DNA of 64,000 nt from an uncultured Prevotella sp. (GTDB lineage Bacteria; Bacteroidota; Bacteroidia; Bacteroidales; Bacteroidaceae). The stretch's first letter is position 1. Every line of letters begins with the position of its first letter. Positions 1 through 7,434 of this stretch are shown here, piece after piece. The notes beneath the pieces are model-generated. The model was given only the letters and a program-made list of their open reading frames with translations, was not told the origin of the DNA and did not search any database. Both the position numbers and the translations under genes were made by a program. The DNA is taken from the NCBI GenBank assembly GCA_944320235.1, contig CALUGQ010000003.1, forward strand, positions 107,870 to 171,869, given 5' to 3'.

Positions 1-403
1 CGGGGGTGAGCATGTATGTCTTCACCCCGGCCCGCCCGGCCTTGGTGGCGAGCGTGCCTATCACGTCGTCGGCCTCGTAGCCGGCCACCTCGAGGACGGG
101 TATGCGGAAGGCGCGGAGTATGTCCTTGATTATAGGCACTGCCCGCTTGATGTCCTCGGGGCAGGCTTCGCGCTGCGCCTTGTACTCGGGGAAGGCCTCG
201 TGGCGGAAGGTTGGGCCGGCGGGGTCGAACGCCACGCCGATGTGCGTCGGCTCCTCCTTGGCCAGCACCTCGTTGAGCGTGTTTACGAAGCCCATTATCG
301 CCGAGGTGTTAAGGCCCTTCGAGTTCATCCGCGGGTTGTTTATCAGTGCATAGTAAGAGCGGTATATGAGCGCGTATGCGTCTAAAAGGAACAGCTTATC
401 CAT
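1..403 (-). CDS. polA: DNA polymerase I, N-terminal part (cut by window edge)
   Basis: The leftward reading frame begins MDKLFLLDAYALIYRSYYAL and continues with NPRMNSKGLNTSAIMGF, GVAFDPAGPTFRHE and EADDVIGTLA. These are hallmarks of the 5'-3' exonuclease (FEN-like) domain at the start of bacterial Pol I, and the conserved acidic metal ligands are visible (DAY, FD, EADD). Only the first 134 codons are present; the polymerase domain lies beyond the left edge. A second in-frame ATG lies directly upstream (404-406), so the start could be one residue earlier. The gene is divergent from the prenyl synthase gene with an 82-base gap. A near-consensus leftward -7 box (TAATTTTA) lies at 425-432. Confidence 0.93.
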   Translation of the reverse strand, partial: MDKLFLLDAYALIYRSYYALINNPRMNSKGLNTSAIMGFVNTLNEVLAKEEPTHIGVAFDPAGPTFRHEAFPEYKAQREACPEDIKRAVPIIKDILRAFRIPVLEVAGYEADDVIGTLATKAGRAGVKTYMLTP

Positions 404-464
404 CATTATTCGGTTTTTTCAGCGTAAAATTACTAAAATAATTCTGATATCCCGATTATTTCAC

Positions 465-472
465 TAATTTTG
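465..472 (+). promoter_or_regulatory. -7 box of the polyprenyl synthase gene
   Basis: TAATTTTG matches the Bacteroidota -7 consensus TAnnTTTG and lies 13 bases before the start codon, giving a very short leader. No clear TTTG -33 element is visible at the usual distance. Confidence 0.45.
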
Positions 473-485
473 TATCAAATTTAGG

Positions 486-1466
486 ATGATGGATTATTTA
501 TCGTTGATAAGGAAGCCTATTGACGGCGATTTGGGCGACTTCAACGCTCTCTTCGACCGCTCCATGTCGCATACTGACGGCATGCTCTCGCAGGCTTTGG
601 CGCACATCAGGCAGAAAGCCGGCAAGCGGATGCGCCCGATGCTGATATTGCTCATGGCCAGGAACTATGGCGACGTCACCGCGGTGACGCAGAACGCCGC
701 CGTGGGGCTGGAGCTGCTGCACACCGCCAGCCTCGTGCACGACGACGTGGTCGACGAGAGCAGCGAGCGCAGGGGGCAGGCATCGCTCAACGCCATGTAC
801 GACAACAAGGTGGCAGTGCTCGTGGGCGACTACCTGCTTTCAACCGCCTTGCTCCACGTGGCCTACACCGGCAACCAGGCCATCGTGCAGTATCTCTCCG
901 AGCTGGGCCGCACGCTGGCGTGCGGCGAGATACTGCAGCTTACGAACATCAGCTCGCAAGAAATATCCGAAGAGGTTTACTACCAGGTGATAAGGCAGAA
1001 GACGGCCGCGCTCTTCGAGGCGTGCTGCGCCATAGGGGCGCTGTCGGCAGGTGCCGGCGAGGCCGCCATCGAGGCCGTAAAGCGCTTCGGCAGCTCGCTC
1101 GGCATAATCTTCCAGATTCGCGACGACATATTCGATTATTTCCCGACGGCCGACATCGGCAAGCCCACGGGCAACGACATGGCCGAGGGAAAGCTCACTC
1201 TGCCGGCCATATATGCGCTCAATTCCACCGGCGACGAGGCTATGAAGGCCATCGCCCTGAAGGTGAAGGACGGCACGGTGACGCCCGATGAAATCGCGCT
1301 TTTGGTGGCTTTCACCAAGGAAAATGGCGGCATTGAGTACGCCGAGCGGCGCATGGAGGAGCTGCGCAGGCAGTGCGACGATTTCATAGCGCGCTCGGTG
1401 GGCGACACGGAGATAAGGAAAGCCCTTTCGGCTTACGTGGATTTTGTAATAAGGCGCACTAAGTAG
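486..1466 (+). CDS. ispB: Polyprenyl (octaprenyl-type) diphosphate synthase
   Basis: A 326-residue trans-isoprenyl diphosphate synthase. It should condense isopentenyl diphosphate with an allylic diphosphate to make the long side chain of menaquinone. The first aspartate-rich motif DDVVD is at about residues 86-90 and the second, DDIFD, at about 213-217. GKRMRPML near the N-terminus and GKPTGND after the second motif are also typical. Length fits the family (about 320-330). Two consecutive ATG codons (486, 489) leave the exact start ambiguous by one residue. Chain length of the product cannot be read from sequence alone. The stop codon lies inside the terminator stem. Confidence 0.92.
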   Translation: MMDYLSLIRKPIDGDLGDFNALFDRSMSHTDGMLSQALAHIRQKAGKRMRPMLILLMARNYGDVTAVTQNAAVGLELLHTASLVHDDVVDESSERRGQASLNAMYDNKVAVLVGDYLLSTALLHVAYTGNQAIVQYLSELGRTLACGEILQLTNISSQEISEEVYYQVIRQKTAALFEACCAIGALSAGAGEAAIEAVKRFGSSLGIIFQIRDDIFDYFPTADIGKPTGNDMAEGKLTLPAIYALNSTGDEAMKAIALKVKDGTVTPDEIALLVAFTKENGGIEYAERRMEELRRQCDDFIARSVGDTEIRKALSAYVDFVIRRTK

Positions 1467-1477
1467 TGCGCCTTTTT
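1451..1477 (+). terminator. Rho-independent terminator of ispB
   Basis: A 10-bp perfect stem (AAGGCGCACT / AGTGCGCCTT) with a 4-base loop is followed by a T run. It overlaps the last codons and the stop codon of the gene. Confidence 0.85.
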
Positions 1478-1662
1478 TGTTTTGTGAGTTAAGGAAGTCA
1501 GCTGTAGTTACCGCTCCACTGCGCCCCGCTCGTGATGTTGGCGTGCACGTGTCGCTGGGCGGAGCGTAAAGTAGCGGCCGTCACTGACCCTCAGCGGCGG
1601 GGTGGGGCCGTTTGCCTTGCTTGCTTGGCCTGCCCCGGGTGGAGGTTGCAGGGGCTCATTGC
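1478..1662. other. Intergenic gap with no recognised feature
   Basis: This is the space between the ispB terminator and the 3' end of the convergent acetyltransferase gene. I see no open frame with coding character, no clear hairpin and no repeat copy here. Confidence 0.5.
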
Positions 1663-2313
1663 TTAGCCCCGCGGGCGCATGGTGGCCATCATCCGCTCGA
1701 AGCGCAGTTGCGACGGTGTGCCAGACACCATCTCCTTAGGCTCGAAGCGCGTGTCGAAGTCGGCCAGGGCTGCCTCGTCAACGGCGTATGCCTCGCTCTC
1801 GTGGTAAGTCCCGGCGGCCTCTGACAGTGCGCCGGGCGTTAGTTCGCGGGCTTGCAGCGCGTCGCAATACATATCGTCGGCGGTGCGTATGCCGAACCTC
1901 TCGGCCGGAACGAAGCCCCGCCGCGAGTAGTAGGCCGGGTCGCCGCAGAGCATCAGTGCGCAATGGCCTTCAGCCCGCGCCCTCACTGCGGTGTGCTCCA
2001 AGAGCATGCTGCCTATGCCCTGCCGCTGGAAGCCGGGCACGACGCCTATCGGCCCGACCGTGACCATGCTCACCTGCCTGCCCCTGTCGGTGCGGATGGT
2101 GCCCGCCATGCAGGCCACGGCGCCCACAATCCTGCCGCCGATGAGCGCCACCGTGGCCAGCTCAGCGATGAAATCGGGGCTTTTGCGCATATTGTGCAGC
2201 AGGAAATGCTCCGACGCGCCGGGCGAATATACGTTCCAGAAGGCTTCGCGAATCGCGCGCTCGGCGTCGCGGTGGTCGGCGGTGCGCTCCGTTCTCAGTT
2301 GCGTTCCGTCCAT
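1663..2313 (-). CDS. GNAT-family N-acetyltransferase
   Basis: A 216-residue protein with a GNAT core. The acetyl-CoA binding motif A is seen as VGPIGVVPGFQRQGIGSMLL around residues 87-106, and the beta4-alpha3 region is followed by GDPAYYSRRGF, as in YhbS-type acetyltransferases. The substrate is unknown. It is the last gene of a leftward run dtd - mazG-like - deoC - this gene, beginning 15 bases after the deoC stop. It is expected to be cytoplasmic, having no signal peptide or membrane segment. Confidence 0.85.
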   Translation of the reverse strand: MDGTQLRTERTADHRDAERAIREAFWNVYSPGASEHFLLHNMRKSPDFIAELATVALIGGRIVGAVACMAGTIRTDRGRQVSMVTVGPIGVVPGFQRQGIGSMLLEHTAVRARAEGHCALMLCGDPAYYSRRGFVPAERFGIRTADDMYCDALQARELTPGALSEAAGTYHESEAYAVDEAALADFDTRFEPKEMVSGTPSQLRFERMMATMRPRG

Positions 2314-2328
2314 GTTCCGGCTTCAGTT

Positions 2329-3270
2329 TCAGAAGAACTTGGTCTCTTCGCCCGTTATCTCGCTCAGCAGCAGGTTGGCCAGGCGGCTCGTGCCGATGCG
2401 GAACCACTGGTTGGTGAGCCATTTTTCGCCCAGGAGCTCTTTCACTATGGTGTAGTAGATGAGAGCATCCGTAACCGAGTTTATGCCTCCTGCTGGCTTG
2501 AAACCTATCTGTATGCCCGTTTCTTCATAGTATTCGCGTATGGCCTGGCACATCACGTAGGCAGCCTCGGGCGTTGCGGCCGGCTCGAGCTTGCCCGTTG
2601 ACGTCTTGATGTAGTCGGCCCCGGCGTACATGGCCAGCAGTGCGGCGCGCTTGATGTTGGAGCCGGTCTTGAGGCATCCCGTCTCGAGGATGACCTTCAT
2701 CTTGTGCTCGCCGCATACGGCCTTCAGCTCGCCTATCTCGTCGCTCACGCCCTCGTAGTCGCCGCTGAGGAACTTGCCCACGGGCATCACGATGTCAATC
2801 TCTGTGGCGCCGTCCTTGAGCGCCAGCGCCGTCTCGGCCACCTTCACCTCGGGGAACGTCTGCGACGAGGGGAAGCTGCCCGACACGCAGGCCACCTCGA
2901 CGCCATCCACCTCGAGCGCCTGGCTCACCGTCTGGGCGAAGCAGGGGTAGACGCAGATGGTGGCCACGTGGGGCAGGTCGGGGTATTCGTCGTCGAACCG
3001 GTTGACGCGCTCGGTGAAGGCCAGCACGCTCTCCTCCGAGTCGGTGGTCTTGAGCGTGGTCAGCTCGATGCTGCCCATGAGGAACCGCTTCACCTCGGGT
3101 GTGTCGTTCTCGTGCACCTTCTCGCCGATGAGTTTCTTCACGGCCGCGCGCACCTCGGCGTCGTCGATGTCGAGGCTGTACTTTGCCAGCGCCTCCTCAT
3201 ACTTGCTCACCCTCGGCGCGTCGTGGCGGTGGGTGTGCGAGTGTTCGTTGTGGATGTTGCTTTCAGTCAT
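2329..3270 (-). CDS. deoC: Deoxyribose-phosphate aldolase
   Basis: A 313-residue class I aldolase that splits 2-deoxyribose-5-phosphate into glyceraldehyde-3-phosphate and acetaldehyde during deoxynucleoside catabolism. YIKTSTGK carries the Schiff-base lysine; KVILETGCL and the GFKPAGGI segment near the C-terminus are also typical DeoC blocks. The N-terminus has a His-rich stretch (HNEHSHTHRHD) and extra helices, making it longer than the E. coli enzyme (259 residues). The start overlaps the end of the upstream MazG-like gene by four bases (ATGA type), which suggests translational coupling. Confidence 0.95.
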   Translation of the reverse strand: MTESNIHNEHSHTHRHDAPRVSKYEEALAKYSLDIDDAEVRAAVKKLIGEKVHENDTPEVKRFLMGSIELTTLKTTDSEESVLAFTERVNRFDDEYPDLPHVATICVYPCFAQTVSQALEVDGVEVACVSGSFPSSQTFPEVKVAETALALKDGATEIDIVMPVGKFLSGDYEGVSDEIGELKAVCGEHKMKVILETGCLKTGSNIKRAALLAMYAGADYIKTSTGKLEPAATPEAAYVMCQAIREYYEETGIQIGFKPAGGINSVTDALIYYTIVKELLGEKWLTNQWFRIGTSRLANLLLSEITGEETKFF

Positions 3271-3617
3271 TGTCCTGTAAGTTTTTCGTTGTTTTTATGC
3301 CTTTCCTTGTCTCTCAGGGTCTTTTTCTCCAAGTTGCGGCGCAGCTCTTCGGTGAGGTCTACGCCCGTCTGGTTGGCCAGGCAGAGCAGCACCCAGAGCA
3401 CGTCGGCCATCTCGTCGCCGAGGTTAGCCTTCTCGCCGGGCTTGAAGCTCTGCTCGCCGTAGCGGCGGGCGATGACGCGGGCCAGCTCGCCCACCTCCTC
3501 GGTGAGCACGGCCATGTTGGTGAGCTCGGAGAAGTAGCGCACGCCGTAGGTGCGTATCCAGCTGTCAACCATCTGTTGCGCCTGGCGCAGTGTGATGTCG
3601 TCAGGATGTTTTTCCAT
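3267..3617 (-). CDS. MazG-like nucleotide pyrophosphohydrolase
   Basis: A 116-residue all-alpha protein. It shows the EExxE-type metal motif (TEEVGELARVIARR, about residues 45-58) and a second acidic motif (GDEMADVLWVLLC), as in MazG-like NTP pyrophosphohydrolases that hydrolyse non-canonical NTPs to NMP and PPi. It is a single-domain protein, not the tandem MazG. It overlaps deoC by four bases and starts 10 bases after the dtd stop, so it sits in the middle of an operon. The exact substrate is unknown. Confidence 0.88.
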   Translation of the reverse strand: MEKHPDDITLRQAQQMVDSWIRTYGVRYFSELTNMAVLTEEVGELARVIARRYGEQSFKPGEKANLGDEMADVLWVLLCLANQTGVDLTEELRRNLEKKTLRDKERHKNNEKLTGQ

Positions 3618-3627
3618 GCTTTTTTCC

Positions 3628-4080
3628 TCACTCCTTGTTCTTCGTGTCCATGCAGATGGTCACGGGGCCGTCGTTGACCAGCTCCACCTTCATGTCGGCC
3701 CCGAACTCGCCCGTGGCCACGGGGCGGCCCACGGCCTCTGCCATGAGGGCGCAGAAGCGCTCGTAGAGCGGTATGGCGATGGAGTGGGGGGCGGCGCGCA
3801 GCCACGAGGGGCGGTTGCCTTTCTTGTAAGACGCCATGAGCGTGAACTGGCTCACCACCATCACCTCGCCGCCCACGTCGGCCAGGGCCAGGTTCATCAC
3901 GCCCCCGTCGTCGTCGAACACGCGCAGGGCGGCTATCTTCTTCACGAGCCACCGGGCGTCTTCCTCGGTGTCGTCGGCCGTGATGCCCAGCAGTATCATG
4001 AAGCCGGGGCCTATGGCCGACTTCACCTGCCCGCCTATGGTGACCGATGCGCGGCTCACGCGCTGTATCACTGTTCGCAT
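3628..4080 (-). CDS. dtd: D-aminoacyl-tRNA deacylase
   Basis: A 150-residue DTD that hydrolyses D-amino acids from mischarged tRNAs. Both active-site motifs are present: SQFTLMA (consensus SQFTL) at about residue 77 and NDGPVT near the C-terminus (consensus NxGPVT). Length matches the family. It is the first gene of the leftward run ending at the GNAT gene, with a well-formed promoter about 140 bases upstream. Confidence 0.95.
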   Translation of the reverse strand: MRTVIQRVSRASVTIGGQVKSAIGPGFMILLGITADDTEEDARWLVKKIAALRVFDDDGGVMNLALADVGGEVMVVSQFTLMASYKKGNRPSWLRAAPHSIAIPLYERFCALMAEAVGRPVATGEFGADMKVELVNDGPVTICMDTKNKE

Positions 4081-4222
4081 ATCTTGTGTCGTTGTTGGTT
4101 TCTTTTTTTGCCCGGTGGCGGCAGTGGGTGGCGGCAGTGCGCCGCCGCGCCTCGTGCCGCAGTGCTTTTGCGGACTTGCGGATGTGCGCCGGCCGGGCTG
4201 CCACCGTTAGGCTTGCATTATG

Positions 4223-4254
4223 CAAAGATAGTGTTTTTTCGCCGAAAAGGCAAA
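4223..4254 (-). promoter_or_regulatory. Promoter of the dtd-mazG-deoC-GNAT operon
   Basis: Read on the minus strand this is TTTG (4254-4251), a 20-base spacer, then TATCTTTG (4230-4223), a full match to the Bacteroidota TTTG / TAnnTTTG promoter. Transcription would start near 4216, leaving a leader of about 135 bases. Confidence 0.7.
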
Positions 4255-4349
4255 ATTTTGTATTGTTTTTGTACGGCTGCGGCGGTGCGTTGTGGTGGTG
4301 TAGGGGTGGGGGTGTGCCGTTTGGGATGGCGTTTCGGCCTGTGCCAGGA

Positions 4350-4392
4350 GCCCGAACGGCCCGTCCCGTGCGCCGGGACGGGCCGTTCGGGC
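4350..4392. repeat. 22-bp-unit GC repeat, copy 1 (perfect 19-bp palindrome)
   Basis: Arms at 4350-4368 and 4374-4392 are perfect inverted copies with a 5-base loop. One complete 22-bp unit of the dispersed GC repeat (4358-4379) is followed by the start of another (GGGCCGTT). There is no T run, so it is not a classical terminator. It lies between the uvrC 3' end and the dtd operon promoter. The rest of 4081-4561 shows no coding signal. Confidence 0.7.
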
Positions 4393-4561
4393 AATGGCTG
4401 TGGGCAGGGTTGGGGCGGAATGCAGGCGCGGCTATGCGCCTGCTTGGGGGCAACAAGCTGATAATCAATAGGTTATCGGCTTTTGCTTCTGCCTCCGGTG
4501 GCTTTGCTGCCATGCTGCCTGTCCGTCGGGGCTTGCCGCCTCGGCGCGCAGGCGGCAGCTG

Positions 4562-6406
4562 TCAGCTTTTTTCGCCGTCGGCGGATGGGTGGAAGTGGGC
4601 GTAAACCAGCGCGGCCTTGGCCTGCCCGGCGGCCTCGGCGAGCGTGGCCATGTCGGCCTCGCTGATGCGCTTTACGCTCTTGAGAGCCTTGAGCAGGGCG
4701 TCGCGCGTCTTGGGGCCGATGCCGGCGATGTCGTCGAGCTCGGAGTGGAGGGCGTGCTTGGAGCGCTTGTCGCGGTGGAAGGTGATGGCGAAGCGGTGGA
4801 CCTCGTCCTGCAGGCGGGTGAGCAGGCGGAACAGCTCGCTGTCGGTCTTCATGCCTACGACCACGGGCGGGAAGCCGAAGAGCAGCTCGTTGGTGCGGTG
4901 GCGGTCGTCCTTGGCCAGTCCGGCGATGGGTATCGAGAGGCCCAGCTCGTCCTCGACCACCTCGCGCACCACCTCCATCTGGCCCCGCCCGCCGTCGGTC
5001 ACGATGAGGTCGGGCAGGGGCTGCCCTTCCTCCACGAGGCGCGAGTATCGTCGGCGCACCACCTCCTTCATCGAGGCGTAGTCGTCGGGGCCCGCCACGG
5101 TCTTGATGTTGTACTTGCGGTAGTCCTTCTTGCTTGGCTTCATCTTCTTGAACACCACGCAGGCGGCCACGGCGTCGGTGCCCGATATGTTGGAGTTGTC
5201 GAAGCACTCTATCTGGTACGGCATCTTGGGCAGGTGCAGCGCGTCCTGTACTTCCTTCATCAGCCGCACCGCTTTCTGCTCGGGATTGAGCTTCTCGGCC
5301 TGCTTCAGCCGGTCGAAGCGGTACTGGCGGCAGTTCATTTCCGAGAGGTCGAGCAGCGTCTTCTTGTCGCCTCGCTGCGGCACGGTGAGCGTAACGCCGT
5401 CTAGGCTTAGCCCCATGGCGAACGGCACGATTATCTCGCGCGACGTGCTGCCGAACCGCTCGCGCATCTCCACGATGCCCAGCGAGAGCAGTTCTTCGTC
5501 GGTCTCATCGAGCTTCTTGCGGTATTCGAAGGTGAACGACTGGTTGATGCTGCCCGCCGTGACGTGGATGTAGTTTATGAAGGCCGTCCTGTCGTCGCTG
5601 GTGATGGTGAACACGTCTACGTTGCTTATCGTGTGGCTCACCACCTCGCTCTTGGCCACGAAGCCTGCCACGAGCTGGTAGCGCCTCTTCACCTCCTCGG
5701 CCTCCTCGAAGCGCAGCTCGCCGGCCAGCCGCTGCATCTCGTCGTGCAGCGAGCGCAGCAGCCCGCGCGTGTTGCCTTTAAGTATCTCGCGGGCCTGCTC
5801 TATGCCGCGGCGGTAGTCTTCCATGGTCTGCTTGCCGCAGCACGGGCCTCCGCAGTTCTTTATGTGGTAGTCGAGGCACAGGCGGTACTTGCCCTGCTCT
5901 ATGCCGTCCTTGGTTATCGGCTGGCGGCAGGTGCGCGGGTGGTAGAGCTTCTTGATAAGCTCCAGCACGGCGTTCATTGAGCCTATGTGGGAGTAGGGGC
6001 CGTAGTACGTGCCCCACCGCTTGTTGATGGTGCGCGTCTTGAATATTCGCGGGAACATTTCGTTCGTCACGCAGATGCTGGGGTAGGTCTTTCCGTCCTT
6101 CAGCAGCACGTTGTAGCGCGGGTTGTACTTCTTTATGAGGCTGTTCTCCAGCAGCAGCGCGTCTTCCTCGGTGTTCACCACGGTGTACGATATGTCGTGT
6201 ATCTTGCTCACGAGCACCTTGGTCTTGAAGCGGTCCACCTCAGCGTGGAAGTATGACGACACGCGGCTCTTCAGGTTCTTGGCCTTGCCCACGTAGATTA
6301 TGGTGCCATGCTCGTCGTAGTACTGGTAGCTGCCGGGCTTGTCAGGCAGGCGGCTCACTATGCCCTTTAGATAGGCCAGCCGCTTCTCGTTCTCCTCTTT
6401 TGTCAT
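4562..6406 (-). CDS. uvrC: Excinuclease ABC subunit C
   Basis: A 614-residue nucleotide-excision-repair endonuclease that makes both incisions around lesions in the UvrABC pathway. The GIY-YIG domain is near residues 15-95 (GSYQYYDE...IIYVGKAKNLKSR). A UVR motif that contacts UvrB is near 205-240 (LRFEEAEEVKRRY). The RNase H-like 3' domain contains DGGRGQMEVV, and a helix-hairpin-helix region (DIAGIGPKTRDALL) lies near the C-terminus. Length is typical. It follows apt on the same strand, with a 350-base spacer that contains a parS-like site. Confidence 0.96.
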   Translation of the reverse strand: MTKEENEKRLAYLKGIVSRLPDKPGSYQYYDEHGTIIYVGKAKNLKSRVSSYFHAEVDRFKTKVLVSKIHDISYTVVNTEEDALLLENSLIKKYNPRYNVLLKDGKTYPSICVTNEMFPRIFKTRTINKRWGTYYGPYSHIGSMNAVLELIKKLYHPRTCRQPITKDGIEQGKYRLCLDYHIKNCGGPCCGKQTMEDYRRGIEQAREILKGNTRGLLRSLHDEMQRLAGELRFEEAEEVKRRYQLVAGFVAKSEVVSHTISNVDVFTITSDDRTAFINYIHVTAGSINQSFTFEYRKKLDETDEELLSLGIVEMRERFGSTSREIIVPFAMGLSLDGVTLTVPQRGDKKTLLDLSEMNCRQYRFDRLKQAEKLNPEQKAVRLMKEVQDALHLPKMPYQIECFDNSNISGTDAVAACVVFKKMKPSKKDYRKYNIKTVAGPDDYASMKEVVRRRYSRLVEEGQPLPDLIVTDGGRGQMEVVREVVEDELGLSIPIAGLAKDDRHRTNELLFGFPPVVVGMKTDSELFRLLTRLQDEVHRFAITFHRDKRSKHALHSELDDIAGIGPKTRDALLKALKSVKRISEADMATLAEAAGQAKAALVYAHFHPSADGEKS

Positions 6407-6446
6407 CTGCTGTAAGTGCTTTGTTTATAGTGCGTTAAGCGTTTCT

Positions 6447-6462
6447 TGTTTCACGTGAAACT
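6447..6462. other. parS-like ParB-binding site 1
   Basis: TGTTTCACGTGAAACT matches the canonical palindromic parS (TGTTTCACGTGAAACA) at 15 of 16 positions. It lies between uvrC and apt, 41 bases upstream of the uvrC start codon and 860 bases from a second site. Confidence 0.8.
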
Positions 6463-6524
6463 TTGCTGTGCCTGCTCCCCTTGGCCCTGCCCGCCGTGGC
6501 TTTCGGCATGGCTTGCAGGGCGGG

Positions 6525-6570
6525 TTGCCGGGTGCTTGAGGTGCGCCTTGCCGGATGCTTGAGGTGCGCC
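6525..6570. repeat. Tandem 23-bp duplication in the apt-uvrC spacer
   Basis: Two adjacent 23-base units (6525-6547, 6548-6570) differ at one position; each begins TTGCCGG and ends GAGGTGCGCC, followed by a further partial TTGCCG. Nothing coding is seen in the 6407-6756 spacer. Confidence 0.7.
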
Positions 6571-6689
6571 TTGCCGCCCGGCACTGTGGAGGGGCGGCAA
6601 GGCTGCTGGAGGCAAGGCTGCTTGTCCGTGGCGCTGCGGCAGTCGCAGCAGCGGCGTGGCAGTGGGGCTGGAGCCCGGCGCGGCAAGCC

Positions 6690-6739
6690 AAAAGCCGCCG
6701 GGCCACAGCCTGAGGCTGCTCTCCCGGCGGCTTTTTTTT
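6690..6739. terminator. Hairpin terminator downstream of apt
   Basis: A 13-bp perfect stem (AAAAGCCGCCGGG / CCCGGCGGCTTTT) with a 20-base loop. T runs exist on both strands (eight Ts on plus, four on minus), so it can end the leftward apt transcript and could also work rightward. Confidence 0.7.
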
Positions 6740-6756
6740 GTGTGGCTGCTGCAGCC

Positions 6757-7287
6757 TCACACCTTTATGAGCGATGTTATCTCCGTGCCGGCAGGGAAAG
6801 TGGCGCGCCCGTCGAGCCCCCGGTCGTTTATCTCTACGATGAAGTTTACGTATATCTTCTTCGGGTTGAACTTCTTCACGAGGTTGTAGGCGGCGTGCAT
6901 GGTGCCTCCCGTGGCCAGCAGGTCGTCGTGGAGCAGCACCACGTCGTCGGCCGAAAGGGCGTCTTTGTGAATCTCTATCGTGTCGGTGCCGTATTCTTTC
7001 GAGTAGCTCTCCTGCACGGTCTCGGCCGGAAGCTTGCCCGGCTTGCGGCAGAGCACCACTCCAGCGCCCAGCCTTACGGCCAGTGCCGACGCCATTACGA
7101 AGCCGCGGCTCTCTATGCCTACAATCTTGGTTATGCCGTGGCCTTTGTAAAGCTCGTACAGTTCGTCTGTCATTATGCGCAGGCACTCGGGGCTTTTGAA
7201 CAGTGTCGTCACGTCGCGGAAATTGATTCCCGCCTTGGGGAAATCCTGAATGCTCCTCAGGTTTGCCAGTAATGTTTTGTTGTTCAT
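6757..7287 (-). CDS. apt: Adenine phosphoribosyltransferase
   Basis: A 176-residue purine-salvage enzyme (adenine + PRPP to AMP + PPi). The PRPP-binding signature is visible as VVLLHDDLLATGGTMHAAY, and RSIQDFPKAGINFRDVTTL is the typical Apt N-terminus. The ATG at 7287 gives the usual family length. An in-frame ATG at 7329 would add 14 residues unlike the family and place the start inside a parS-like site, so I reject it. Gene order mnmG - apt - uvrC is maintained on the minus strand. Confidence 0.95.
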   Translation of the reverse strand: MNNKTLLANLRSIQDFPKAGINFRDVTTLFKSPECLRIMTDELYELYKGHGITKIVGIESRGFVMASALAVRLGAGVVLCRKPGKLPAETVQESYSKEYGTDTIEIHKDALSADDVVLLHDDLLATGGTMHAAYNLVKKFNPKKIYVNFIVEINDRGLDGRATFPAGTEITSLIKV

Positions 7288-7321
7288 AATCAATGAGTTA
7301 CGTATGTTTGTCTTACTTGAA

Positions 7322-7337
7322 TGTTTCACGTGGAACT
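7322..7337. other. parS-like ParB-binding site 2
   Basis: TGTTTCACGTGGAACT matches the degenerate parS consensus (TGTTTCACGTGNAACA) at 15 of 16 positions. It lies just upstream of the apt start, in the mnmG-apt spacer. Confidence 0.75.
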
Positions 7338-7352
7338 TATGGTTGCCTTAGG

Positions 7353-7413
7353 TGATGGGAGGGCTGGGAGAGCTGGGAAGGCTGGGTGTTGTGGGAGGAC
7401 TGGGAGGGCTGTG
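7353..7413. repeat. GGGAG/CTCCCA array between mnmG and apt
   Basis: Imperfect tandem copies of a unit like GGGAGGGCTGGGAGAGCT fill this part of the spacer. Read in the direction of transcription (minus strand) it is a CTCCCA-type pyrimidine-rich array, the same sense as in several other intra-operon spacers of this window. Confidence 0.7.
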
Positions 7414-7434
7414 GTTGGCCCCCAGGCACTGCGC

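Noticed and set aside
2704-3462. Long plus-strand open frame opposite deoC and the MazG-like gene
   Set aside because: A shadow of the GC-rich minus-strand genes: low-complexity His/Leu/Val/Gly/Arg composition and no recognisable motif, while the opposite strand has clear family matches.
7288-7329. N-terminal extension of apt from an ATG at 7329
   Set aside because: It would make the protein longer than the family and begin inside a parS-like palindrome; ATG 7287 starts the conserved sequence.
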